Below are positions 26,669-38,582 of a stretch of DNA of 64,000 nt, piece by piece. The translations under genes were made by a program, and so were the position numbers. The stretch lies in assembly GCA_013400155.1 (NCBI GenBank), contig VXBM01000561.1, positions 62,001 through 126,000 on the forward strand, in the 5' to 3' direction. This DNA comes from Helopsaltes ochotensis (taxonomy: Eukaryota; Chordata; Aves; Passeriformes; Locustellidae). Within the stretch, counting starts at the first letter, position 1, and every line of letters begins with the position of its first letter. The notes below the pieces were generated by a model, which was not told where the DNA came from, did not search any database, and saw nothing but the letters and a program-made list of their open reading frames with translations.

Positions 26669-26930
26669 TCACAGAATCGTAGAAACCCCTGAGCTGGAAG
26701 GGACCCTTAAGGATCTTCAAGTCTAGCCCCTGGCCCTGCACAGAACCATCCCCAAGAGTCACGCCATGTCCCTGAGAGCACTGTCCAAACTTTGTGGACT
26801 CTGTCAGGCTTGGAGCTGTGACCACTCCCATGTGGAGCCTGTTCCAGTGCCCAAACACCCTGTGGCTGTGAAACCTTTTCCTTATACCCAACCTCCCCTG
26901 ACATAGCTTCATGCCATGCCCTCAGGTCCA
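26669..26930 (-). mobile_element. CR1 LINE 3' fragment (avian type)
   Basis: Read on the plus strand, the copy begins with CACAGAATCGTAGAAA, the reverse complement of the CR1 terminal 8-mers. It continues with GAGCTGGAAGGGACCCTTAA, CTGTCAGGCTTGGAGCTGTG, GAGCCTGTTCCAGTGCCC and CAGCTTCATGCCATGCCCTC. This order is that of avian CR1 3' regions in reverse orientation. The match stops near 26930 in the word before the usual continuation, so the copy is 5'-truncated to about 260 bp. It includes no reverse transcriptase sequence. Short open frames on the minus strand inside it are incidental. Confidence 0.93.
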
Positions 26931-29900
26931 GTATGTGAGTGGTATTTTGCAGGGACCCCCCCGTGTGGCAGGGGACCAGATGGATGGAGTGACTCTATGC
27001 ACAGCACAGGTACAGCACAGGTGTTCCCACCCCTGAGCTGCCCCGCCTGGCACTGGTGACAGCCTCTCTCAGCAAACAGGCAAACTGCTGCAGGCTGTGG
27101 ACTCCAGATGCAGCAGCCCACAAAAGCTTGCTCACGTGCCTTCATGTAGTGCAGCCTTCCTTTCCACCCAGTGTCCTGGCGCTCCTGGTGATCTTGCTGC
27201 ACGCGTGGGCTTTTTGTACCCCCACAGCTCCTGGGAGATGCAGATGCCAAGAAGCAGGAACTTCTTTCATGTGTCCTCCTCTGTTGTTTAGAGCACCATC
27301 TAAGCACCTGACTGATTTTATTTTAATGTAGAAAGATACACAGTGTGATTCAGAATTCACCTTTGGCTCTACAGTTTTTAGGGAAGGCTGGCTTGTGTAA
27401 AAATTTTCAAGAAGTTGCAGTGATATCCTCATTCCCCTCAGACAGCCACATTACTGACTGCTCATTCCAAGAGATGGTGTTGCATAATGGCTGGAACATT
27501 GTAGCCTTGTCACCTTGTTTATAGCACCTCTCTCTTACTATCCATATGACCTACAGCATGCGGGCTAAGCTATTTCTTTATCATTTTTACTGTCTGTGAA
27601 AGAAGGTTAAAACCACCAACTTTGTGGGATGTTCTAAAGCTTTAATGGCTCAAAAGTACTTTGAAATTATCAGGTAAATGATTGCAAATAAATGCTCAGA
27701 CAATTCTCTAATTCTCCTCTGACGCATGATGTCTGGCAACTTTGAAGTGTCCCTTCTGTGTTTGTGTGGGGTTTTTTAGTAGCTAAATTGCTTTAGCATG
27801 GAGAAACAGGAATAGTTTGTGCAAACACAAAAACCCCCAAAGATGGAAAGAAACGGTACTTATATGAGACAGGAAAAGAATGACTCAATAATTAGTTTTT
27901 GGAAGAGAGCATTTGATAGGGAAAGTGGATGAATTTAAAGGTCAGTCTTGGTTACAAAATAATATTCAGATTACTTAATATAATACCAATTTTTCTGTTA
28001 TTTCATCCCTATGAGGCAAAATGCTTGCAGTTATTCAGGCAGCAGACTCTTCCCTTAAGAAATTCAAGCAATCCAAAGCATATTTGCCTCTCCCTCATTG
28101 AAGGCATATTTCCACAAACTCTCACCTCTCTCTCCAACCGCAGGGTTACTACATGGAGATTATAATGAGAAGGAAACTTGATATATTCTTTGTCTTCAAA
28201 CTTGTACAATTGTGATACCCAAAGGAATCAGTACTTTGTGATTTATGACTCCTCTATTTTGTTATGAAGAAACGTTAAACATCTTTAATACGTTAAGTAT
28301 CATGTTATCCAAGTTTGGCTGCTGATTGCAACATGCTCGCCCTTTATTCTCTAGAAGAATTTGCTGAATACCTTTCTGTAACTTTCCACATTGCTATCAG
28401 CTTTGCAGTACTGTGCCTTATTTTTACAATTGGAAGCTTTTCCAGTTGTCTGGGTAATTGGACCATCTGAGGGATATTGCCCTACTTTGTAGCATGCAGA
28501 TTCTTCTGAATAATTTCCTATGTTAATAAAGCCGTTTATTTTTGTATTAAAAAATCTCCTGATTAAAAAATCTCCTGTATTAAAAAACCTGATTTAAACT
28601 AAATGTATATTATGTTCTTCTCTTCTCAGAGGGGTCCCACACAGCCCTTGACTGCACTTCCATTAACACCAAGAAAAATTCCTTTTCTGCTTGAAAGGGA
28701 GTAAGTGATAAAGTGCTAAAGTGCTGTTGGGGTGTTGGTGATAGTATCAAGCTGCGCAGCATTTTTAACAGATAATACTGAAACATGAGGCAAACCTGAA
28801 AAAAAATTAGAAAAATAAAAGAAAATAGAGAGAGAAAAGACTCAAAATATTTTAAACTGAAATTTTGCATAAGCCAATGACAGGACACTAAGACAGGAAT
28901 CAAACCTGCCTTTTGCCTGGAAATTATGTTCTACCCCAAGTCAACAGTTTAGCCAGGATGCAAAACAACCTTTTTCTTAGGAGACAATTAGTGAAGCTGT
29001 ACTGCAACTCGTTGACTGTGGGAATGTTACTTGATTGTCTCAAGGTGCAAAGTCTTTAAGCATTATCTTTACATTATCTCTAATTTAAAATACAAAGCTG
29101 ACTGGTAAAAAGAACATTTGCTTCTCGTTCATGTCACTTAATTTACATTTCTTCTTAATTTGCATTTGGTTATTAGAGCAAAAATGAATATTTTTAGAAG
29201 TTTGAGGTGAAAACAAACAAAATAATCACCAGGAAAATACTATACTACTGAATCATAACTTTGCTCTTCCAGGAGGGTTTGTGGCAAGAAATGGACATAT
29301 TACTCCAGGGACATGGCAGTGGGAAACCTTTCCCCTTTCCTTCATCTCATGGAAACACACTTCTGTATGCATGGTAGGTGTCAGTTTCTGCAAGAAGGAA
29401 AGAAGTCACCTGAACAGAGGGCTGAGCTGAAGCCTGGCCTGAGAGCATATGGGCTTTGTGCAACCTCTCAGCCTGAACCCTGAGGATGATGTGTAATCTT
29501 GAGCCTTCACAGCTGATTTCTTCAGATTCTTCCACAAATGCGGATTCTACTTGTCAGAAATTGGAGGTCTAAAAAGTCTGCTTCATTTTGCTTAGTCTGA
29601 ATAAGAGATCTCTTGCTTTTCAAGAGCACTATGACTTGTCATCCCAATATAGTGAAACATGCTATTGCTTTTCTCTAAAGGATGTAAAAAAACCTGCGGT
29701 GACCTAAAAGCCTTGAAGGTGACAAGTCCTATGAAAATGAAAAGATGAAAACAACAAAGTATTGCAAATCTTTTGTTTAGTTGAGAAAAAATATTTAGGA
29801 GCCAGAAGGTGCTGCAATAGTACTGAAGGTTTAGATTTCAAGAACAGAAGTTTTACAAATTTGCAGAAACTTTCAGCATGTGCTTTTGTCCCATTGGAAC

Positions 29901-32900
29901 AATCATTGGTGTATGTGTTGAACAGGGATCGGATTATACACATTCTTTAAATTAAGTGCATGCTTAACTGCCTAGTTAGATCAGGGTCTTAATGGCCTGG
30001 ATATGATGAGAAGTACCTCAGATCCAAGGATGTGCAAACAAGCTGGAGAATTATATTAAGAAATCTGAATTTAGGATGCAAAAGATTAAAATTCTTCTGA
30101 AAAAAGATATGCAGAGAAGTAAAAAAACAATGTGACTTCACAAGGGACTACTCAAAAAATTTGAGGTTAACAAATGAACTCTGGAAATGGAAAACAGAGG
30201 TGGCAGCTACACAAGAACATAATTTAAGGTACTGCTAGCAGGAAAAAAATGAGAGTTAAAAGCCATTATGAGTTTAAACTGGGCAGGGCACAGCAATTCA
30301 GGGATGAGGAGGGGCATTTATAAGCATTTTAATGGTACCATGGGCAAATGTGAAATGGCCTGATAATCACTGGGAGGAAAGTAACCCAAAATCTTCCACG
30401 CTGCTGATACTCAATTTCCTTTTCAAGCTGTGTTAGCAGCCAGATAGGGGTTCCAAGTAAAGTGTCTACTGATTGAAACAGAAGAAAGGTGTCTCAAAAC
30501 CAAGAGTGCTTAAAAATCAGCAGATGGAAGTGTGTGCATCACACAGTCTCCAGTGCACAAAGAAACAGGCAACAGGGAAAATCATGAGTAAAAAAAGGTG
30601 AAGAATACTTGTACCTTCTCAAAGCTATGGACCCCTGAAAATTTCATTCAAAAAATGTCACTCCTACCAGGGCTGGTACAGGCTTCCAAGAGTACTCTTC
30701 TGCTTAGTGTGGCTATGACTACAAGATGAGTAACAAGTCGCTGTGAGGAAATTGTTTTTTGACCCCTTGGAATATGCATCAGTGAACCACTTGTGATAGC
30801 ATTTATGGCATTCACAGCTCTGAACTCACAAAGCCCTCTGAAGCATCCCTGGGATCCTACACCCAAAGTCTATCCAATTGTCTTGTTGTTTGCCTTCTCT
30901 TATATGGCCATCAGCATGAGCACATTTACCAGATGAACAGAAAAAAGTACATGGAAACCAGTTGGAAGAGGAAAACTTGGTATGTTTAATCCTGTGGCCA
31001 CCAAAGTAACAGTGAAACATGGTCTCTGCATAGTTCATATCCTCATGGCTTCAATGGAAATGTGTGTCCACGTTACTTCTCCTTTCTCTGTTCTTCAAGA
31101 AGTCTTCAGGCACGACAACATGCAGACACATCCACCCACCACCAGTGAATGAGGGAACTGGAAACTCTGGGGCACGGAGGTGACCCAGGAGAAAAAGTCT
31201 AAATAGAAGGTGTGTGAAGGAAGGGTAGGCTGGGCAGGGAGGAGATGTGGGTAGGGTGAGTTGGGTCTCCAGTTCAGGCTGGGTTGGGAGCCGTGCTGAT
31301 GTTCCTCAGAACTCTTAGATCTACACTGAGCACTGCTGGCTTGGGGAGGCCTGAGGGGCCCTGGTTGAGGAGATGGAAGAGACAGATCTGGATGAGAATA
31401 AGCTGAAGCAGAGCATGTTGAGCATGACTGAGAAAAGAGACCCACAGCTGCCTTAAGGATCTGCAAAACAGTGAGATTTCTGAGCTCACGATTTCTCTGC
31501 TGCCAGCAGATGCCTGGGGAGGTCACTGGTCACATGTCCACATCCCTGGTGAGCTCTGACAGCCTATTCAGACCACTCTTTGCTTCTCCTTGCTCAGATG
31601 CAGAAAGCTGGTGATGTTGTAGACAGTAGAGATCAAGATATTTTGCTGCCACCGCTCATTAGGTAGTGCCATCCATCCTGTGAGTTGAGACAGAAAAACG
31701 TACTATGTGGTAATGACATTCAGGGCCCATATGTCCCTGGAAGATGTACTTGCAAGGGCTAAAATTAAACAGCATGGATGATTTCAATACCGAGTTTCTT
31801 CAGCAGTGTTTTGGGAGAAACCTTAATATCCTGTTTTGAACTGACTTTTCTGTGCATAATTTCCTGGCTTTACTTCCCTGCCACTCTCTTTCTGCAGGCT
31901 ACTTTTGTGGAAATATTTCCTCCTGGACTTCCTCCTTCCAGCTGTGCCAGTCTGCTTTGGATTACGGTGGATTCTTCTTTCTCAACACCTGAGTCCAACA
32001 AGAAGCACCAGAGGCAGAGGGGACAAGGCAGGTGTGTGGTCTTGTATGTCAGCTGTGCCCAGCATGAGCAGCATCCTTGAGCAAGCACAAGGCGGACCTG
32101 GAACAGGGCATCCCTTAGTAACTGTAATCCATACTTCTTCTGAGGTTTTCCAGTAATTAAACCTCAGGCAGATTTGTAACACGGGAGAAGGCAGGAGTAG
32201 GGATAAGTAGGATAAACGGGAATATTTCAGCTGTAGATATATTGACTTAAGTTAGCGGGTATCTGTTGGAAAATACCAGTAAGTGAGAATATGTCATGTG
32301 AGGCCTGATGTTCTGACCATGTATACTAATAACAGAGAATATTTGAATATTTGTGGAGCCAGAAAGGGCAGGGTGTATAAATTCAGGCTCTGCTATGGAG
32401 CATGCTGCTTCCATGGGCTTTTGTTTCAGCATCACCACTCAGTCTTTGGAGTGAGCATATGGCAAAAAATTAATTTAAGAAATCTAGGATTTCATGGGTC
32501 TGCAGCTTGCTGTTGGCAGTGCAGCGTGGTGCAACAAATTGGTGGGGCCAGCAGCTCTTGGTCACTCCCCATTTTGGTATCACCCTGCACTGTGTTCAGG
32601 AGATGGGCCCATTCAGCTCACATCCCGCCCCTAGGCAGAAATAGCTTCTGGTTCTCTGCTGCAGCACTCAGTCATCTCTGTGAAATGCAGGTCTTGGAGC
32701 CTGTAAAATATAACCCTGGGTTTTATACGTTGCTGAGAGGTTTATGAGGCCGTATGTCTTGAACAAATGACATGGCACAAAGTTGTTTCTTCAAATTTTG
32801 GCAATATTTCCATAAATAAAACTTGTGGTATGAATTTCTGGATTTTACTGTTTATCTGTTCTAGTGAATAATGGAAATAATTTTATATAAGTGGCAGTAG

Positions 32901-33028
32901 AGGAAAAATTCAATGCCATGAATTAGGGATAGTTTTGAGTTACTTTCAGTATGCATACGGAAATGTTGTCATCTGGAGCTTGCAAATTGTGAATTCTTAT
33001 TTGAGGCTTTTAGTAGTGTATTTACATG
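26931..33028. other. Non-coding DNA, no gene recognised
   Basis: A GC-richer patch follows the CR1 copy (about 26940-27290) and contains overlapping short frames on both strands without domains. A three-unit tandem repeat sits at 28544-28590. Around 31897-32030 (plus) an acceptor-like CTCTTTCTGCAG and a donor-like GGCAG|GTGTGT bound 134 bp, but neither open frame looks like a known protein. I treat this as non-coding. Confidence 0.5.
28544..28590. repeat. Three-unit tandem repeat, about 16 bp
   Basis: GTATTAAAAAATCTCCT, GATTAAAAAATCTCCT and GTATTAAAAAACCT follow each other directly. This is a short minisatellite-like duplication with no evident function. Confidence 0.85.
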
Positions 33029-33060
<32 letters not shown>

Positions 33061-33101
33061 TTATCTATCTGTCTATCTATTTATCTATCTATCTATCTAT
33101 C
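33029..33101 (+). repeat. TCTG/TCTA compound tetranucleotide microsatellite
   Basis: About four CTGT units are followed by TCTA units interrupted by TTTA (at about 33061 and 33081) and one TCTG (at about 33071). The whole tract is about 73 bp and pure enough to be length-variable. The open frame crossing it (33 kb, plus) encodes only a periodic S-I-Y-L pattern from the repeat and is not a gene. Confidence 0.97.
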
Positions 33102-36100
33102 CATTCATCTCCAGGAGCCAAAGCAAAGCTCATCTTGTTGCTGCTGATCTCAATTTATCTTTTACTTCACATTGATCTGTTTAGGATATCTTTGGGCTCT
33201 CCTCTCACCCAGAGAGTGGTATTTAAAGGACTTTAAGAATATTATGTAAAATTTATTAAATAAATCCTGAGAGATAGAGGAGTACAGTTCTCCCAGTTAT
33301 GATTAAGGAACTGAGATGTTTATGTAGAAATAAATGGGATTCAGGTGTTAAATAATTTCCAGAGTTGGCCTGAGAGGTTTTAGATTATTGGGACTGGCTG
33401 ATATGCATGTTGAAAAGCATTGCAAGAAAGCTGTATGAGTAATGTGTTTTGAAATGTGATACTAAAAACTCATCCAAGGACCAGCGTTCAACACTGCAAA
33501 CATTATCCCATTCTTATTTTAACATTTCAACAGACGTTGTGGGTTTATTTGGAATTTTGTATTTGGCTTTCTTTTTGGTTGGTTTTATCTTATGCTGTCT
33601 TAAAAACTGTCAGCTTAGTAAGTAATTAATTCACTCAGCATGAGTGGATTTTGCAGTGATAGATGTATCAACAAGGACTTTTCTGCCAAGACTGTGGTGG
33701 TGTTTGATGCTGTGTAACTTTCAGGGTGAAATTACGTGTAGCAGCAAACTGAAAAACTGGGATCTAAAGGTAAAAATTGAATATGTATGGAAGCATCTAG
33801 AAATTAACTTTTTTCGGACATGCTGGATATTTTTCAGGTATATGTCATACAGAGAAACATATTTATTTCTTGAAAAACATCCACAGTTTACCAGTTTTAC
33901 CAGTTGACTTGGTCGTGTATGTGTGAGAAGAGATTGATCTACAGGTTATTTATTTCATAGTTATTATGTTCATTGATAATGGATAAAAGACCAGGAAAGA
34001 GGTGAAGTTTTGTACTCTGGGACAAGAGCACAGGATATGCCTAGGATAAGGTGGAAAATGCAGCAGCTTAGAAATGAAAGCAGCAATAATAATAACAAAA
34101 TGTCAAGGTTCTAACATCTTGTGGCAGTATTAAGAAACAACCCAAATCAAGACCAAACACTGGTGGTTTTTCATATAAGATAATGCAGGTGATAAAACTT
34201 TTTTCCTGTTGTTCATTTTTATTGGGCAGTTGAATTTCTCAGGAGAAAGAAGTGCATGGGGATTTTGGCATTGGTGTGCCAATTTATTTTATTGATCCAG
34301 TTATAAGTGCAGTGCAAAACTGTGTTAAAAAGCTTTAGGGACCAGCTCATGGAAAAAGTGTAACTAGTTTCTTGGGAATGCTGGCTCTTCCAGGCAGGAC
34401 CAACACAGCTCACAGGGATGTAAATGTGCAGCACTGAGCTGTCAAAAAGTTAAGGAATTCCTGAGAGCAGCCCAGCCTTCAGCAATCGGCATACTAAGTA
34501 ATCCAAAACTCTTGGGCTTGCAAAAGCTACTTTTTAAAATTGGTCTTATTAACTCTCTTTATTTGCATGCCTCAAAAAATACTTGTTTTACATGAAGAAG
34601 ATGTTAACAGAGGTTCTCTTCTTTGCTGATTGCAGAATTATGATTTTGGATATATGTTACATTATTTTGTGGTTTTCTATTTTTGGTTTCTTGGCTTAAC
34701 CCAGGCCAATCAGCTCAGTCTCTTGAGGTAACAGAGGAACTACAAAATATCACTTAACAGCAAGCAAAATGAGTGCTATACAGTACCATGGTGGACGATT
34801 TTAGTGAGTTCCCATCTATGAATTCATCAGACTTCTTGGAAGCAAAGCAACTTTGTCCTGAAAATAGATGTATGTGTCCACAAAGGGCATCAAATCTCCC
34901 TAATCTGGCAATTTTAGTTTCATTTTTATATTCTGCATAAATGTTCACAGAGTAATAGTGATTGAGTTCCTTTATACTTCAGACTATAAATTTCTCAGTG
35001 AACCATTCTCTGGCAGTGTTACAGAACGAGTTTATTTTAATGGAAAACCATGCTGGGAAGTGTGGGATGTTTATATGCTCAATTCAGATTTTCTGCCTGC
35101 AAGGAGCCGCCGTATCCTCAGGATAACCTTTTGCCCTTCTCCTTCCCCATCCCTGTGGGGGGCTGCCCTCCTGGAGGTTTTCTCATTCATGGGGAAGCAA
35201 GGATGGCTGTCCCTGCAGCCATGGTTGCTCTCTTCAGCCTGATGTGGGTGCTCCCACTTGCTGGTGCACTCCAGAGTCTCTCAGCTGCTTTCCTTGCCGT
35301 CCCACTGTGCTCCTCAGGGCTGTCTGCCTCATTTGGGCTCCTGCAGCCCAGCTTTGTGCTACTGTTTAAATGTACAGAGGCAAGCCTGAGTGTCAAGGCC
35401 AAGAAGTGTCAGGAACATAAAGAAAAATTAGAGGGATCTCTGTGCACAGCAGCATGCAGCCTGAAAAGGCATAGAGATATGTCAGAATGCTAGTTCCTAG
35501 GCTACAAACAACTAGCACATACAGGAGAAGGAAAATTTTCAATCATAGAAGAAAAAAAGGTATCCCAAGAGTAGGAATGTTTCAGTCTGCACACTGATCA
35601 TTTTTTACAAGCTGACATTTATAAGCAGTATTCCTGACAGATTATTGAAATCTCATCTCCCATTGCACATCCTAGATCTGTTCCTCAGCTCCTTTTCTGC
35701 CTGAGGTGCTCGTGGGTCTGCAGTGCCTGGGGCTGGGGCTGCTCTTTCTGCACTAGGTTTTGTTTTGGTCTCAATGCCCTCCAATGCCATGAGGGAGAAG
35801 CCCACCCGCCCCCTCCTCCTGGGAGGTGTCCCTCGGTGTGCACGCAGGCCCTGTGGGCAGGGTCCATCTTCCACTGCTGGCCATGTGCTCACTGGGGCTG
35901 GCACTGGGCAGCCCCTCTCCAGTGCCAGGCAAATGGGGATTGTCACAGCTGGGTACCAGGAGTGCTGTGGAGAGAGCTTGTCATGCTGCTAGGAGGAATT
36001 TCAAGCTTGGTTTTGCTGTGATTAGCTATGAAAATAAACCAAAACCAAACAGGTTATTTGCAGGAAGGAAAACAAGTCCACGCTGAGGGTTGCTGGGCCT

Positions 36101-36134
36101 AGAGTCCCAGTGTCTGAATTCCCAGGTGTTCCTG
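33102..36134. other. Non-coding DNA, no gene recognised
   Basis: Short frames overlap on both strands, notably in the GC-richer patch 35050-36090. No domain, splice-bounded exon or known repeat is visible. Confidence 0.55.
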
Positions 36135-36170
36135 ACTCCACAGGGCTACCACTGTGGAGTGGTAGCCCTG
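36135..36170. repeat. Two overlapping, mutually exclusive perfect hairpins
   Basis: CAGGGCTACCACT (36141-36153) pairs perfectly with AGTGGTAGCCCTG (36158-36170) around a GTGG loop, giving a 13-bp stem. The same DNA also allows ACTCCACAG (36135-36143) to pair with CTGTGGAGT (36152-36160) around an 8-nt loop, giving a 9-bp stem. The two structures share bases and cannot coexist. The base pairing is seen directly. Any role in a transcript is unknown, and no gene is recognised here. Confidence 0.85.
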
Positions 36171-38507
36171 CATGTGCCTGCATGGCTCAGGAGCTTGTGG
36201 TATCACTAGCAGAGCACCAGGACTTCCCTCAGATTTGAGAAAATGTCTGCTTTTTGCTGAGATGGAAAATAACTGGGATAGCCCTTCAGTTGTGATCATC
36301 TGGACATTGCATCATCCCCTCTGGTGGGTGGAGCAGGGCCACAAAGTGCCCCATGGGGCACTGATGCTGGGCAAGCAACCCCCCTGGCCAAGGTGGCAAA
36401 TGCCCAGTCAAAACGAGACCATTTCATTGACTGAGCAGAGTTCAGTGTGACCTCTGTTGGGTTTCCTTTACTTAGAAAGGTCCTGGGTCACGAATAAATC
36501 CATGTGGAGGGAGGCAGATCACTGGGGAGTGATCTGAGTGGCTTCAAGGATGCTGTTGAGCCCTGCTGCTGCTTGCTGGGAGCCAGGAGCAGCCAGGAAG
36601 GAAGGATCCACACTGAACTGTGATCCACTGTGGGGCCACCACCCAGATCCAGCAGCCTATGACCAGGAGATGGTAAACGTGCAAAACTGCTTCTGATCTC
36701 TCCTTGTTGGTCCCAGGGTGCCAGCAGCCACCTCAAGCAGTAAGTGACTTCTGCAAGTGCTTGCAGAAAGGTACAAATGGAAAGTTAGTGTGTGTAATCA
36801 GGAAACCCAATATACCAGGTGAAAACCACCAACCTCAGTTATAACCCAAGCTGGATTTCTGTTACACAAAGAGTTTTAAAATTATGGAGCAATTTCCAAA
36901 GTCAGCAATATAAAGTGCTGCATATCAGCTGAAGAGAAGATAGGCAAATTTATGGAAAATGAGGAAACCTGAGACACAGCCACTGACTGGATTTATGTGG
37001 TTGGGAATAGATGCTGAGATATCAATGTATTTTATGATGTCTGTATTACTTACTGTCACAAATGCAGGCTTAGATGGACCATTGCTTCTGGCTCTGACAT
37101 ACCTATGCTTTAGTAAGAAGCAATTGCTTCCATAGTATGGGAAGAAACAATGGATTGATAAAATCTAAGCATATTGGAAACAAACATTCTGTATGAAACT
37201 TGTGGTTTGCTGTCCATTTCGTAAGACTTAATCTTCTTTCTACAGCAGGGATTTTTTGGCAGCTCTGGTGATTCCACATTATGTTTGTATATGTTTTGCT
37301 GTAGGCTATAACCTCATTTTATTCCTAGTTTCGACATAAAGGATGGAATAAGTAAATATGAGTGCATGAAAAGTATACACACAAAGATATAATACATACA
37401 CACATATATGTGTTTAGCAGTAGGTATTTGTGAAATCAGATAACAGATGGTTCTGTGACACTGTGAACATCCTACAGACTATGATCAGCAATTTCCTAGT
37501 GTGTGTAAGTTTAAAGGGTTTTGAAAAAAATTTGAGGACTGTAGTATACCATTTTCTGGTATATTGAGTTTCTGATTAAATTTCATTGTCTGTTATTTAT
37601 CAAGGCAGCCTGTCTTATTCCTTTCCTTTCAAGCCTTGGTCTTGGGTGACAGTTAATGAAGCAGGAGCTTACTTCTTCTGGTCCGTCTTTCTTGGGAAAG
37701 GTCAAAGCACTGAGGTTTTTGGTGCTCTGATCCATTTAAACCAGTGCTCCTGCTGCAAGGAAGACATGTGATGTCGCCCTGGTCAGGCCACTGGCCAGCA
37801 GCAAGCGGTCAAGAATAGCATATCTTGACATGACACTCGCACCTCAGGCTCCACATGAGCTGTTGGCATCATGCCTTGGGAACAGGAGGGTTTGTGTTAA
37901 CAGGTCTAAATTCAGATGAAGCTGTATGCACATGGCATAGCTGAGAGGCCAATGTGGAGAACCAAAGGCACTGGTATGCACTTGAAATTTTCATATAAAA
38001 TATCATGAAAACAAGAAGTGATTCTTGGGATGAGTGTGGATATTAGAGTTGGGGTGGTCCTCTGAGAAACTAAACCTTACATTCCATAGCACCCTTTGGA
38101 GGATGCTTATAAATGCTCTTCAGGGAGATGTAACACAGACCTTCGTTTTTATTCTTTCTTGTTAACTCATTAAATTTTTTTGAAGATAGAGATTATGAAA
38201 TCACATCGATGGATTCCTGAATATTGCAATACATGCCATTTTCCATCCAAGCCAATGAAATATATTACAAGTGCCTTTTTAATGAAAGAGAAAGCAAGAC
38301 CTTCATTCTTCATGTCCTGCAACATCTGCTTGGAACATAACCTAAATTGAAAACGTATGTTTCAATTCTGAGGAGAGAGTGAGAGGTCTTCCAGTGACAG
38401 GAAGTATCAAAAAAAGTTAATGCTGAAATCAGTAAAACAACCATGCATGACAGGAGGAAAATAAGCACATAAGAGGTTTTTTTGGGGGTGGTGTTGTTTT
38501 TTTTTTT
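36171..38507. other. Non-coding DNA, no gene recognised
   Basis: There are only short domain-free frames. An AT-rich dinucleotide-like patch (ACACA/ATATAT) lies at about 37376-37412, and a T/G-rich run leads into the assembly gap. Confidence 0.55.
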
Positions 38508-38582
38508 NNNNNNNNNNNNNNNNNNNNNNNNNNNNNNNNNNNNNNNNNNNNNNNNNNNNNNNNNNNNNNNNNNNNNNNNNNN
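38508..38582. other. Assembly gap (75 N)
   Basis: Seventy-five undetermined bases are flanked by T-rich sequence on both sides: a run of T after GGTGTTG on the left, and GGTTTTTT on the right. The gap probably hides a homopolymer or simple repeat that could not be read through. Frames crossing it are artefacts. Confidence 0.99.

Noticed and set aside
26707..26912. Minus-strand frames of 65 and 113 codons
   Set aside because: They lie within the CR1 3' fragment, which is non-coding in this part of the element.
31897..32030. 134-bp plus-strand block bounded by splice-like words
   Set aside because: The donor (GTGTGT) is weak, neither open frame looks like a known protein, and it has no partner exons.
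32935..33147. 70-codon plus-strand frame with repeated S-I-Y-L residues
   Set aside because: It is a translation of the TCTG/TCTA microsatellite, not a protein.
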